DNA from: Paenibacillus rhizovicinus
Lineage (GTDB): Bacteria; Bacillota; Bacilli; Paenibacillales; Paenibacillaceae
NCBI RefSeq assembly: GCF_010365285.1
Contig: NZ_CP048286.1
Location: 1,350,001 to 1,414,000 of the forward strand
Direction: 5' to 3'
Length of the DNA stretch: 64,000 nucleotides
A program made the translations under genes and the position numbers. Below the pieces are notes generated by a model. It did no database searches, was not told the DNA's origin, and worked only from the letters and a program-made list of their open reading frames with translations. Shown piece by piece: positions 17,547 to 25,981 of the stretch (within the stretch, counting starts at the first letter, position 1; every line of letters starts with the position of its first letter).

Positions 17547-19418
17547 TTATTCTACGTCGCCGCCTTCTTTAAGCGGAAGATGCGACACGAAGCTGTCCGA
17601 CAGATTCAGCAATTCCAATGCGCGATTGTACTGGTCTTCCGTGGCCTTCGCCGGGTTCGTCTCGCCAGGGAGCGGGAAGTTCGTACCGTCGGAGTAGCCT
17701 TTGCCCGGCAGGAACACGTTCTCGTCATTGATGAACGAGCCGGTTGGCAGGAAGTGCCGCATCGGCAGGATATTGGACGTTGTATTGAGCAAATCTTCGC
17801 CGAAGTGAATTTGGTTCGCCGTCGAAACGCCGAGTACATTCGCCACCGTCGGCAAAATATCGATTTGACCGCCGACGTCGTGCTGCGTGGCTGGATACGT
17901 CACGCCAGGCACGCTCAGAATAAGCGGAATGCGGAACATGTCCGGATAGCCGTACTCATGACCGAGCATGTCTTTCAACATATCTTTCTCGTCGCCGCTC
18001 AGCGAGTATATCGGAAGCCCTTGATGGTCACCATACATAACAATGACGCTGTCGTCCCACAGGCCCGTATCTTTCAAACCTTGAATGAATTGACCCAGCG
18101 CGTAATCCGCGTAATTCTGCGCATGGATGTAGTTGCCGAGCAGCGTGCCTTCCATTTTGTCCGGCAGCGTCATTTTATACTTGGACGTCGGAATGTTGTA
18201 CGGATGATGCGCGCTCATCGAAATGACTTGCGCATAGAACGGCTTGTCGGCCTGGTCCATACGCTGCAGCTCCGGCAGGGTCTTCGAGTAGAGCACTTCG
18301 TCGGAAGCGCCGAACGCGATATGGTCCTCGTCGCCGTAGAACTTCTGATCGTAATACTTATCCCAGCCGATCGCGGAATACAGGTTGTTCCGGTTCCAGA
18401 AATGCACTTCGTTCGTATGGAACGTCGCCGTATCGTAACCGTTCGCGTGCATCAATTTCGGCAAGCTCGGCAAAGCTTTATCGACATAGCTGTCCGTAGC
18501 CGCTTCATGATGCGGCACGTAGAGCGATGTATTGACGACGTATTCGGCGTCGGATGTGGTGCCTTGGCCCGCGCTCGTATAGAAACGGTCGTAGTGGAAC
18601 GTTTCTTGCACTAATTTATTCATATTCGGCGTAACTTCCTGGCCGTCGATTTTCAATCCGATTAGAAAATCCTGGTACGATTCCATTTGCAGGATAATAA
18701 GGTTTTTGCCTTTGGCGGCTCCGAAATTACTCGGCGTGCCCGATGTTTGAATCCCTTTCAGCTCATCGATCTTCGCCTGCGTAATTTGATCCATCGGAAC
18801 GATCTCGTCTTTCTCCGTGGAATCGTTAAGCAGCGTGAATACCTCGTAGTTGAGAATACCCATGTCTTCCGCTTGCTTGTTCTCGTTCATGCTTGCCCGG
18901 TTCGGCCAGATGTTGAACACGCAGAGCGCCAGCGATGCGATAATGACGGTATACAGCGTCGCTTTGCGCACAGGGCGCGGCAATCTGTTCGTAGCGTGCG
19001 GATAATAAGACTTCTTCTTCGGCCAGAATGCGATAACGGCAATAATAATGATATCGATGAAGAACAGCAGATAATAAGGATCTAAGAGTGAATAAGTGCT
19101 CTCTCCGACCTTCGTGACTTTGTCGGCTTGATGAAGCGCATGGTACGTAACGATAACGCCATAGTATTTGTAATACATGACGACTGTAAAATAGAGCAGC
19201 GTAATCAATAAGTCAGAGATTAAGTAATAAAGCATTTTTCGTTTGCTCGCGAACAGCTCGATGCAGCAGAACACGATCCATATGAACGGCAATTCCGTTA
19301 TGATGGTTTCCCACGAGAATCCGATATCGAATACGACGAACATGACAAGACTGCCTTTGATGAGCAGCAGCAGCGTAAACAACAGAAAACGCCGGCTTAA
19401 TAATTTTGACCAAAACAT
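17547..19418 (-). CDS. LTA synthase-family membrane sulfatase
   Basis: About 624 residues. Four to five membrane segments in the first ~190 residues precede an extracellular sulfatase-fold domain. Metal and catalytic residues are seen in LILQMESYQ (Glu), GQGTTSDAEYV (nucleophile Thr, T288 from this start), FWNRNNLY and VIVMYGDHQG. The enzyme would add glycerol phosphate to lipoteichoic acid or be an LTA primase or LtaS-like paralogue. Start: the ATG at 19418 has AAGGTGAT eight bases upstream; ATGs at 19427 and 19436 are possible. Confidence 0.9.
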   Translation of the reverse strand: MFWSKLLSRRFLLFTLLLLIKGSLVMFVVFDIGFSWETIITELPFIWIVFCCIELFASKRKMLYYLISDLLITLLYFTVVMYYKYYGVIVTYHALHQADKVTKVGESTYSLLDPYYLLFFIDIIIIAVIAFWPKKKSYYPHATNRLPRPVRKATLYTVIIASLALCVFNIWPNRASMNENKQAEDMGILNYEVFTLLNDSTEKDEIVPMDQITQAKIDELKGIQTSGTPSNFGAAKGKNLIILQMESYQDFLIGLKIDGQEVTPNMNKLVQETFHYDRFYTSAGQGTTSDAEYVVNTSLYVPHHEAATDSYVDKALPSLPKLMHANGYDTATFHTNEVHFWNRNNLYSAIGWDKYYDQKFYGDEDHIAFGASDEVLYSKTLPELQRMDQADKPFYAQVISMSAHHPYNIPTSKYKMTLPDKMEGTLLGNYIHAQNYADYALGQFIQGLKDTGLWDDSVIVMYGDHQGLPIYSLSGDEKDMLKDMLGHEYGYPDMFRIPLILSVPGVTYPATQHDVGGQIDILPTVANVLGVSTANQIHFGEDLLNTTSNILPMRHFLPTGSFINDENVFLPGKGYSDGTNFPLPGETNPAKATEDQYNRALELLNLSDSFVSHLPLKEGGDVE

Positions 19419-19716
19419 CCCTTTCATCACCTTCATGCTTGAGAAATGATGAAACTCCGAACAAGTTCCGCAAGATGCTTGCGGCACAGGCGGCAGCTTG
19501 CCGGAGTTTCGTTTGCGTGCCTGCGAAAGACGGACGATGGTTCAGCTCCAACGAACAAGAAGAAACGGCCGCCGCCGCCCGATACGGACGTCGAAGCAAG
19601 TTTCTTCCCCAATCGATACAATTGCGCGCGAGTGCGCTCTTGAATTTCAATGAATCCTTGCCGGGCCGCTTGCCCGAATCAAGGATTATCGGTGCCGAGT
19701 ACCTGAGTTCACTCCG
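19419..19716. other. Intergenic region upstream of the LTA synthase gene
   Basis: About 300 bp holding, by position, the promoter of the LTA synthase-like gene. Short open frames on both strands lack ribosome binding sites and family resemblance. I see no other element. Confidence 0.4.
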
Positions 19717-20334
19717 TCACGCCTGCCAGAGACTTACCGTGAAATCGACCATTTCTTCCAAATAAGCGGACACGTCGGGTGCCGTGACCACTTTGATGCC
19801 GACAATGCAGCTAAACGAATGCTGCATCCATATCGACAGCAGCTGGCGGGCGGCAAACGTGAAATTCATGAACCGAATCTCGCCTCTTGCGTGCCTGCGC
19901 CGCAGGAATTCTGCAATCGACTCCACCTGCTCGGACATTAAGACGGACAACTGCTTCGCTTCTTCCAGATCAAACAGCTCGTTCTCGCGGAACAATATCC
20001 GCATCAGGTCGAGATCGTCGAGGAACAGCTCGTTGATCTTGCCCAATATGACGAGCAGGGCGTCCCGAAGCGGGAGATGCTCGATCGTCTCGTTCGTCAG
20101 CTGTTTGATTTCCTGGACGCGATGCTCAAAACTTTCCCTTAGCAGAACAGACATGATTTCCTGCTTGCCGCCGGGAAAATAATGATAGAGAATGCCATCG
20201 CCCTTCTGAATCTGTCTCGTGATCGCACGAACCGGAGTACCGTGATAACCCATCTCAGCGAAAAGATTTTTAGCCGTTATTAGTAGTTTCTCTCTCGTTG
20301 CCGATGCTTGTTCTTTTCGACTGAGCTGCGCCAT
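19717..20334 (-). CDS. TetR/AcrR-family transcriptional regulator
   Basis: About 205 residues. The N-terminal TetR helix-turn-helix is clear (ATREKLLITAKNLFAEMGYHGTPVRAI, in the first 45 residues, with YHYFPGGKQEIM following). The all-helical C-terminal part would bind ligand. Start at 20334 has GGAGGT eight bases upstream. It is read in the same direction as the SDR/isomerase genes but has its own promoter. Confidence 0.92.
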   Translation of the reverse strand: MAQLSRKEQASATREKLLITAKNLFAEMGYHGTPVRAITRQIQKGDGILYHYFPGGKQEIMSVLLRESFEHRVQEIKQLTNETIEHLPLRDALLVILGKINELFLDDLDLMRILFRENELFDLEEAKQLSVLMSEQVESIAEFLRRRHARGEIRFMNFTFAARQLLSIWMQHSFSCIVGIKVVTAPDVSAYLEEMVDFTVSLWQA

Positions 20335-20359
20335 TTCCGTTACCTCCAGATTTCGTTGA

Positions 20360-20406
20360 ACGATCGTACAGTGAGAAGTATAGTCCCGGCCCGCTTGTTC
20401 TGTCAA
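20360..20406 (-). promoter_or_regulatory. Promoter and palindrome in front of the TetR gene
   Basis: On the minus strand TTGACA (20406-20401), 18 bp, TATACT (20382-20377). Downstream of the expected start, ACGATCGT (20360-20367) is a perfect palindrome and a candidate autoregulatory TetR site. Confidence 0.6.
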
Positions 20407-20420
20407 TCACTATATGACTG

Positions 20421-21191
20421 TCAGCGAAGGCTTAATCCTCCGTCTACCGTCAGCACCTGGCCGGTCACCTGTTGGCTTAATGAAGAAGCGAGAAACAGCA
20501 CGCTGTCCGCCACATCCTGTCCCGTCTGCATCCGGCCGAGCAGCAGCCGCGAGCCCGCGTCGGCGAACAGCTTATCAGGGTTGACGCCGCTCGCGATAAT
20601 CCTCGCCGTCTCGCCTTCCGAAGCTACCCAGCCGGGCTGCACGACGTTGACGCGGATGCCATGCTTCCCCAGCGCTTTGGCCAAATTCCTGGTCAACGTC
20701 ACGATGCCGCCTTTCGATACCGCGTACGCCATCGCGTCTTCGCTCCCCATTCTGGCGTGCGTGGAGCCGATGTTCACGATACTGCCGCCTCCCTGCTCGA
20801 TCATGCCAGGCACGAACGCTTGGCACATCAGATACGTTCCCTTCAAGTTGATATCCATAATGCGCTCCCAGAATGCCTCCTCCGTCTGCAGCAGGTCGGC
20901 CCTCGGGAAAATGCCCGCATTATTGACAAGCACCGATACGGCGCCGAGCTTCTCCCCGACCTCCGCTGCCAGCGCCCGGATATCCTCGGAGCTGGAGACG
21001 TCGCAGCGAATAAAATACGCTTCATGTCCCGCTTCGTTAAGCTGAGCCGCCTTCTCGGCGCCCGCTTCGTTCACGTCCGCAATGACAACCCGGGCGCCAA
21101 GCTGCGCGAACCGGTCCGCTATGGCGCCGCCGATTCCTTGCGAGCCGCCGGTAACGAGCATCGTCTTGCCTGTAACCTCGATTCCGGTCAT
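20421..21191 (-). CDS. SDR-family oxidoreductase (1)
   Basis: A 256-residue classical short-chain dehydrogenase. GGSQGIGG is the cofactor loop, NNAGIF the structural motif, and the S-Y-K catalytic set is NIGST...AYAVSKGG. Start overlaps the stop of the preceding SDR gene (ATGA), so the two are translationally coupled. Substrate is likely a sugar or sugar acid from context. Confidence 0.93.
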   Translation of the reverse strand: MTGIEVTGKTMLVTGGSQGIGGAIADRFAQLGARVVIADVNEAGAEKAAQLNEAGHEAYFIRCDVSSSEDIRALAAEVGEKLGAVSVLVNNAGIFPRADLLQTEEAFWERIMDINLKGTYLMCQAFVPGMIEQGGGSIVNIGSTHARMGSEDAMAYAVSKGGIVTLTRNLAKALGKHGIRVNVVQPGWVASEGETARIIASGVNPDKLFADAGSRLLLGRMQTGQDVADSVLFLASSLSQQVTGQVLTVDGGLSLR

Positions 21192-21997
21192 TGCGCCTTC
21201 ACATCCCTCTGCGCGGCGACATCATAGGCGGCCTTCGGGATTTGCGTTGCCAGCTTGCCGCCGCTGACGTCGATCATCGTGCCGGTAATATAAGAAGCGT
21301 GATCCGAGGCCAAGAAGCAAATCAAGCTGCAGACATCGTCTTTGCTGCCCCAGCGGCGGAGCGTCAACGTATCGAGCAGCCTGTTCTGCCGCTCCTCGCT
21401 GAGCTCCGCAAAATGGTTCATTTCCGTCGGAATCATGCCGGGCGAATAGCAGTTGACGGTAATGTTCCAAGGCCCGAGCTCGCCGGCCAGCACGCGGGTG
21501 AACTGCTTGACCGCCGCCTTGGAGGAGGCATATGCGGCGCTGCCGAAAGCAGGAACGATCGCCGCGAAGGAAGCGGCGTTCAGTATTCTGCCCGCCCCCT
21601 GCGCCTTCATGATCGGCGCGACGGCTTTGCACATCAGGAACGTGCCTTTCAAATTAATGTCCATGTTGGCGTCCCAGACGTCTTCGCTTAGCGATTCCAC
21701 GACCCCGCCACTGGCAACGCCGGCATTATTAACCAGAATGTCGATGCGGCCAAACAGCTCGCTTGCCTCCCTTACTACTTCAGTTACGCGGAGGGCATCC
21801 CGCACGTCGCAAATATATTGCGCGCCTTCGTAGCCGAGCTCCGCAAACTGGCTGCCCAGTTCGTCCAGCAGGTCCTGCCGGACATCCAGCGCGATCGTTC
21901 TGACCCCTTCCCGGGCCAGCGTCAGCGCGATCTGCCGCCCGATTCCTCTTCCCGCACCTGTAACGACCGCTACTTTCCCGTTCAAGTCAATGATCAT
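21188..21997 (-). CDS. SDR-family oxidoreductase (2)
   Basis: A 269-residue classical SDR with TGAGRGIG, NNAGVA and the catalytic pair AYASSKAA. Four-base overlaps with the genes on both sides show an operon. It differs clearly from SDR 1 and SDR 3, so these are separate enzymes and not recent duplicates. Confidence 0.93.
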   Translation of the reverse strand: MIIDLNGKVAVVTGAGRGIGRQIALTLAREGVRTIALDVRQDLLDELGSQFAELGYEGAQYICDVRDALRVTEVVREASELFGRIDILVNNAGVASGGVVESLSEDVWDANMDINLKGTFLMCKAVAPIMKAQGAGRILNAASFAAIVPAFGSAAYASSKAAVKQFTRVLAGELGPWNITVNCYSPGMIPTEMNHFAELSEERQNRLLDTLTLRRWGSKDDVCSLICFLASDHASYITGTMIDVSGGKLATQIPKAAYDVAAQRDVKAQ

Positions 21998-23004
21998 GAG
22001 ACCGCCTCCTCGGATTCGCCCGATTCACCTGATTCGACTTCCGCGATCAGCGACTGCATATAGGCAATGCTCGACCGAAGCTGTGCCCGCTCATATGCGA
22101 CGACCTCTTCCGGCGAAGCCTCGCGCTCGTGCGGCGTGCGCCAATCCGCCGCAGGCTTGCTGTTCGCTGCCACGAATCGCAGCAAGGACGCCAGTTGCTT
22201 CGCGGAACGATCCGGATAATCCGGCCAATAATCGTCCGCCAGCACTCGAATATGCCGCGCCTCCAATGCCCCGATTTCAATGGACATCGGGAGTTCCTGC
22301 GGACCAAACTGCCGAAACACCTCCAGCAGCGCCGGAAAATCGACCGCGCCTTGTCCAAGCGGACAGCGGACGAGCCGATAGCCCTCTTCGCTCGGATAAA
22401 TCCAATAATCCTTGAGATGGACATTCTTCAGGTAAGGCGCGATCCGCCGGGCAAAATCGACCGGCTCCTCCGCTGTCGCAAGCGGGTTGCCCGTATCGAG
22501 CGTAAGACCGAAATTCGGGGAACCGATGGACTCGCACAGCCAGATGAGCTCCTCCGAAGCGAGATCCTGGTGATTCTCCAACGCGATCGCAACGCCTTCG
22601 CGTTCGGCGATGCGGACCGCCGCAGCCAGCCCTTCGCGCACCTCTTCCAGGAATGTCCCCCAACGCCCCGCCATATTGCGCCGGTCGCCGCCGATGCGCG
22701 CGCCGCCCGCGACGGTGCGGACGATCCGCGCTCCGCAAGCAGCCGCCAGCCGGCAAGCTTCGCCGAGCTTGGCTGGATCGTAACCGCCGCAGGCGACCGA
22801 TACGTAGAGCCCGCGTTCTTGCGTCATGCGTGCGATGGCCGGCACGTCGGCCGCCGCGAGAATCGAGTCCGGCAGCTCGACGCCTTGCAGATTCGCGTTA
22901 AGCGCCCAGGCGATGACAGCCTCCGCCGTCAGAGGCGTTCTTCCCGACCGGGGATGGAGCCCCATCGCATACGTCGTGCCGAACATGGAAAGTCCGATTT
23001 GCAT
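21994..23004 (-). CDS. Sugar phosphate isomerase/epimerase (TIM barrel)
   Basis: A 336-residue xylose-isomerase-like TIM barrel. Metal-ligand candidates are the glutamate in IALENHQDL, the aspartate in LTLDTGN, the HLKD of VHLKDYWI and the glutamate in SIEIGALE. AAAGGGTGAG precedes the ATG. First gene of the overlapping trio with SDR 2 and SDR 1. Confidence 0.88.
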   Translation of the reverse strand: MQIGLSMFGTTYAMGLHPRSGRTPLTAEAVIAWALNANLQGVELPDSILAAADVPAIARMTQERGLYVSVACGGYDPAKLGEACRLAAACGARIVRTVAGGARIGGDRRNMAGRWGTFLEEVREGLAAAVRIAEREGVAIALENHQDLASEELIWLCESIGSPNFGLTLDTGNPLATAEEPVDFARRIAPYLKNVHLKDYWIYPSEEGYRLVRCPLGQGAVDFPALLEVFRQFGPQELPMSIEIGALEARHIRVLADDYWPDYPDRSAKQLASLLRFVAANSKPAADWRTPHEREASPEEVVAYERAQLRSSIAYMQSLIAEVESGESGESEEAVS

Positions 23005-23020
23005 CGTTCGCTCACCCTTT

Positions 23021-23080
23021 CATGTTTCGTATCGTTTCGTATCGTTTCGTATCATTTCGTATCATTTCGTATCGTTTCAA
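23021..23080. repeat. 10-bp tandem repeat in front of the isomerase gene
   Basis: Six head-to-tail units of ATC(G/A)TTTCGT, exactly 10 bp each, begin 17 bp upstream of the isomerase start and fill most of the gap to the SDR gene at 23106. They have the period of one DNA helical turn. Confidence 0.93.
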
Positions 23081-23105
23081 GTATCACGATCTGAATATCC
23101 GCCGT

Positions 23106-23876
23106 CTATCTCGCCGTCCAGCCGCCGTCGACCGTTAACGCCGAGCCTGTCATGAAGCTTGAGGCATCGGAAGCCAGGAACAGAATCGGACCGGCGATTT
23201 CTTCCGGCCTGCCCCAGCGGCCGAGCGCGATCTGCTCGATGAAGAACCGGTTCGCTTCGGGATTGTTCATGACGACCGTATTCAAATCCGTGGCGATCGG
23301 CCCCGGGCACAGCGCATTGACCGTGACATTGAATGGCGCCAGCTCCAGCGCGAGCACCTTGGTCAGCTGAATCACGCCGCCCTTGCTTGCGCAATACGCG
23401 GATCGTTCCGGCAGGGCGACGGCGCCAAGCATCGAGGCGATATTAATGATGCGGCCGGATTTCTGCGCCTTCATAATCGGTGTAACGGCCCGCGCGCACA
23501 GATAGGGCGATTTCAAATTCGCGCCCATCACATGATCCCAGCTTGCTTCGTCGTAATCCTCGATCGGCTTGCGAATATTCGTACCGGCATTATTAATGAG
23601 AATGTCGATGCGTCCGTATCGTTCCACGACATGGCGTACCATGGCTTCCGCGCCGCCGAAGCCCGCGAGATCCGCTTCCAGCGCAGCGATGTCGGCCCCT
23701 GTATCTTCCTTCAGCTTGGCAGCGGCTTCCTCCGCCCTCGCCAGCGTGCGGCTCGTAATCACGACCGCGGCCCCGGCTTCCGCCAGCGTCTGCGCCATCG
23801 TGTAGCCGAGTCCCCCGGCGCCGCCCGTCACCACGGCAACTCGTCCGGATAATTGAAACATTTGCTGCGCGTTCAT
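23106..23876 (-). CDS. SDR-family oxidoreductase (3)
   Basis: A 256-residue classical SDR: TGGAGGLG, NNAGTN, catalytic AYCASKGG. It resembles gluconate or 2-deoxy-gluconate dehydrogenases in its general pattern. The ATG at 23876 has AAAGGCGG nine bases upstream; a TTG three codons earlier overlaps that site and is not preferred. Divergent from an AraC gene, it is probably the first gene of the isomerase/SDR operon, with the 10-bp repeat between it and the next gene. Confidence 0.93.
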   Translation of the reverse strand: MNAQQMFQLSGRVAVVTGGAGGLGYTMAQTLAEAGAAVVITSRTLARAEEAAAKLKEDTGADIAALEADLAGFGGAEAMVRHVVERYGRIDILINNAGTNIRKPIEDYDEASWDHVMGANLKSPYLCARAVTPIMKAQKSGRIINIASMLGAVALPERSAYCASKGGVIQLTKVLALELAPFNVTVNALCPGPIATDLNTVVMNNPEANRFFIEQIALGRWGRPEEIAGPILFLASDASSFMTGSALTVDGGWTAR

Positions 23877-23907
23877 CTGCCTCAACCGCCTTTCTTATAC
23901 TTGAAAG

Positions 23908-23921
23908 AGAATGCGCTTACA
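23908..23921 (-). promoter_or_regulatory. cre-like site upstream of SDR 3
   Basis: On the minus strand TGTAAGCGCATTCT matches the catabolite-repression consensus TGWAANCGNTNWCA at 12 of 14 positions. It lies between the divergent SDR and AraC genes. Confidence 0.35.
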
Positions 23922-24010
23922 TGGTACCATTCTGCTAACCGCGTTGGATTTACATAAAAAGGATCGGTTTTTGGATTTTTCCGTAATTATCCGAAACGGT
24001 GGTGACGTTG

Positions 24011-24904
24011 ATGGCAACCCCCTTCTATGCCGTTCCCCGACCTTGCAGCTTGCGCGATTTATCGCCTGTCATCCATTGGGCCCAGCATCATGTCCGGACG
24101 CCCGCCTATCATTGGCATCGCCGCATTTACGATTTCGAGCTGCTCTTCGTCAAGCATGGCGAAATCCGGGCGATCATCGGCGGCGAGCCGCACATCGCCA
24201 GGACAGGCGCGCTGCTCCTGCTTCCCCCGTGGATTCCGCATGTCGTGGAAGTGTTATCGGAGCCGCATGCGGAGCTGCTCGGCGTCCATTTTGACTTTTT
24301 CGACGGAGCGGCCGCGAACCACAACATTATCGTAGACGAGCTGCAGATCAATCCGCTCGCTTTCAGCGCGGTTCCCTTCCTGCAAGACAAGCCGCTGCTG
24401 CCAGGCTATCTGTATCCCAACGTCTCCGGGCGGATCGTCTCCTTGCTGGAAGGCATCGCGCAGGAGTGGAACGAGCGCCGTTCAGGCTACGATACCGCCT
24501 GCAAAGCGATGCTGCTCCATCTCGTCACGCTGCTCGTCCGCCAAGGGAATGAATCTGCCCAGCAAGCGCATCCGAAATACGAACAGCTTCTGCTTTCGCT
24601 GGCAGAGGAAATCCGCACGCATTGCAGCCGCAATTGGACCTGTGCCGAAATGGCGAAATACGTGCTCGTCCACGAGGATTACATGAGCCGGCAATTCAAG
24701 GCGCTCATGGGCGTCGGGCCGAATAAATTCGTCCAGTCCGTCCGCCATCAGGAAGCGAAACGGCTGCTGCGCGAGACCGATCATACGGTCGAATGGATTT
24801 CCGGCGCCGTCGGCTACGAGGATTTTCATTATTTCAGCCGGATCTTCAAACGGTGGGAAGGGATGAGCGCCATGCAATTCCGGAAGCTCTCGCGCATGAT
24901 TTAA
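24011..24904 (+). CDS. AraC-family transcriptional regulator
   Basis: About 297 residues: N-terminal cupin sensor (HHVRTPAYHWHRRIYDFELLFV split by short loops) and a C-terminal two-HTH domain (AEMAKYVLVHEDYMSRQFKA, VEWISGAVGYEDFHYFSRIFKRW). The start at 24011 has GGTGGTGA five bases upstream. It is divergent from the SDR/isomerase operon and is its likely regulator. Confidence 0.92.
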   Translation: MATPFYAVPRPCSLRDLSPVIHWAQHHVRTPAYHWHRRIYDFELLFVKHGEIRAIIGGEPHIARTGALLLLPPWIPHVVEVLSEPHAELLGVHFDFFDGAAANHNIIVDELQINPLAFSAVPFLQDKPLLPGYLYPNVSGRIVSLLEGIAQEWNERRSGYDTACKAMLLHLVTLLVRQGNESAQQAHPKYEQLLLSLAEEIRTHCSRNWTCAEMAKYVLVHEDYMSRQFKALMGVGPNKFVQSVRHQEAKRLLRETDHTVEWISGAVGYEDFHYFSRIFKRWEGMSAMQFRKLSRMI

Positions 24905-24956
24905 CGACAGAAGGCGGACCGTGAACGATACAATGAAGCAAGGAAGCAAAGAAGGT

Positions 24957-24985
24957 ACCTGCCCGATCACGAGGCAGGTTTCTTG
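24957..24985 (+). terminator. Terminator after the AraC gene
   Basis: A 7-bp stem ACCTGCC/GGCAGGT with a 9-nt loop and TTTCTTG downstream. Confidence 0.75.
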
Positions 24986-25103
24986 CTGTTTAGCTTCGTG
25001 GATGGCACATGATGCGGTCAATACGAGGTCGGACGCTCTTGCCCGTGCGTTAAAATGCGCACGCCTTTCTCACGGATGCATGTAATTGCCTGAGCACCAG
25101 GAG

Positions 25104-25320
25104 CCTGGCGTTTGCGCTTGGCGGGGCGCTTGCGCTTGACGGGGCGCTTGCGCTTGGCGGGGCGCTTGCGCTTGGCGGGGCGCTTGGCGCTTGACGGGGC
25201 GCTCGGCGCTTGGCGGGGCGCTTGCGCTTGACGGGGCGCTCGGCGCTTGACGGGGCGCTCGGCGCTTGACGGGGCGCTTGCGCTTGACGAGGCGCTCGGC
25301 GCTTGGCGGGGCTATTGGTG
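25104..25320. repeat. 18/19-bp GC-rich tandem array
   Basis: GGGGCGCT recurs at 25123, 25141, 25159, 25177, 25196, 25215, 25233, 25252 and 25271, with diverged starts at 25289 and 25308. Spacings are 18 or 19 bp, from two unit forms (GGGGCGCTTGCGCTTG.C and GGGGCGCTCGGCGCTTG.C). The mixed period means it cannot be read as a protein repeat. Confidence 0.93.
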
Positions 25321-25881
25321 ATTGATGCTTGCTGTTTGGTGCTGACGCATGATGCTTGGTGCTTGGCGGGGCTATTCTAATGAACTCCAGAAACCCTATT
25401 ACTGGTTTTTACGGCTGTTTGAGATTCTAACGAATCCTGCACACCCTATTCGACGCCATGGCCCCCGTTTTACTCGATTACCGCTCGATTTCACTTCATT
25501 AAGCTTCCCTCGATTCGTTAAAATTCGAATGGACTCTAGAAATCGAGAATAACGCTTGCTGAGTTCGTTACAGTGATTCTCTTTGGTAAAACCTTCGGCA
25601 TGGGCTAGACGCGTTATGAGAGCGACGTTCGGCACGCTGCTATCCATGGACTAGACACCAGTTACACCTTCGTCTAGGTGAACTCTGTTGCTAGGCTGGC
25701 AACGCATGTTCGGACAAGCCGGAAACTGCTGCAGGCTGCTAACCGTTCGTGCAACACTCCTGATAAGTCCCGCTGATTTCCGATCCGCGGCGCAGACGGC
25801 CATAATATTGTGCTTGCCTATGCCGAATACGAGCTTGGAGGCTGTTTCTGTTGTATTCGTTATGCTAGTCAGCTCACGAGG

Positions 25882-25926
25882 CAAGAACAAACAAACAAAC
25901 AAACAGACGCCCCTTCAAGGGCGCCT
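25882..25926 (-). terminator. Terminator of the GH43 gene
   Basis: On the minus strand AGGCGCCC-TTGA-AGGGGCGTCT forms a hairpin, followed by GTTTGTTTGTTTGTTTGTTC. It lies 55 bp after the gene's stop. Confidence 0.75.
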
Positions 25927-25981
25927 GTTCGTCGACGATGTATGCTGCACAACGCAAAGCCGCGTTTGCAGCCTCGCACGA

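Larger units (their letters stand above)
25021..25981. other. Gene-free stretch of almost 1 kb
   Basis: The left third is an 18/19-bp tandem array. The middle (25371-25560) holds diverged copies of an element with TTCTAA(T/C)GAA and CCCTATT blocks, at about 25371-25399 and 25421-25450. The right part ends with the GH43 terminator. Open frames here have no ribosome binding site or family resemblance. I see no gene. Confidence 0.6.

Noticed and set aside
19433..19621. Small gene upstream of the LTA synthase
   Set aside because: Overlapping frames on both strands, none with a ribosome binding site or recognisable residues.
25104..25320. CRISPR array
   Set aside because: Units are contiguous with no spacers, period 18/19 bp, GC-rich and degenerate. 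No cas genes nearby.
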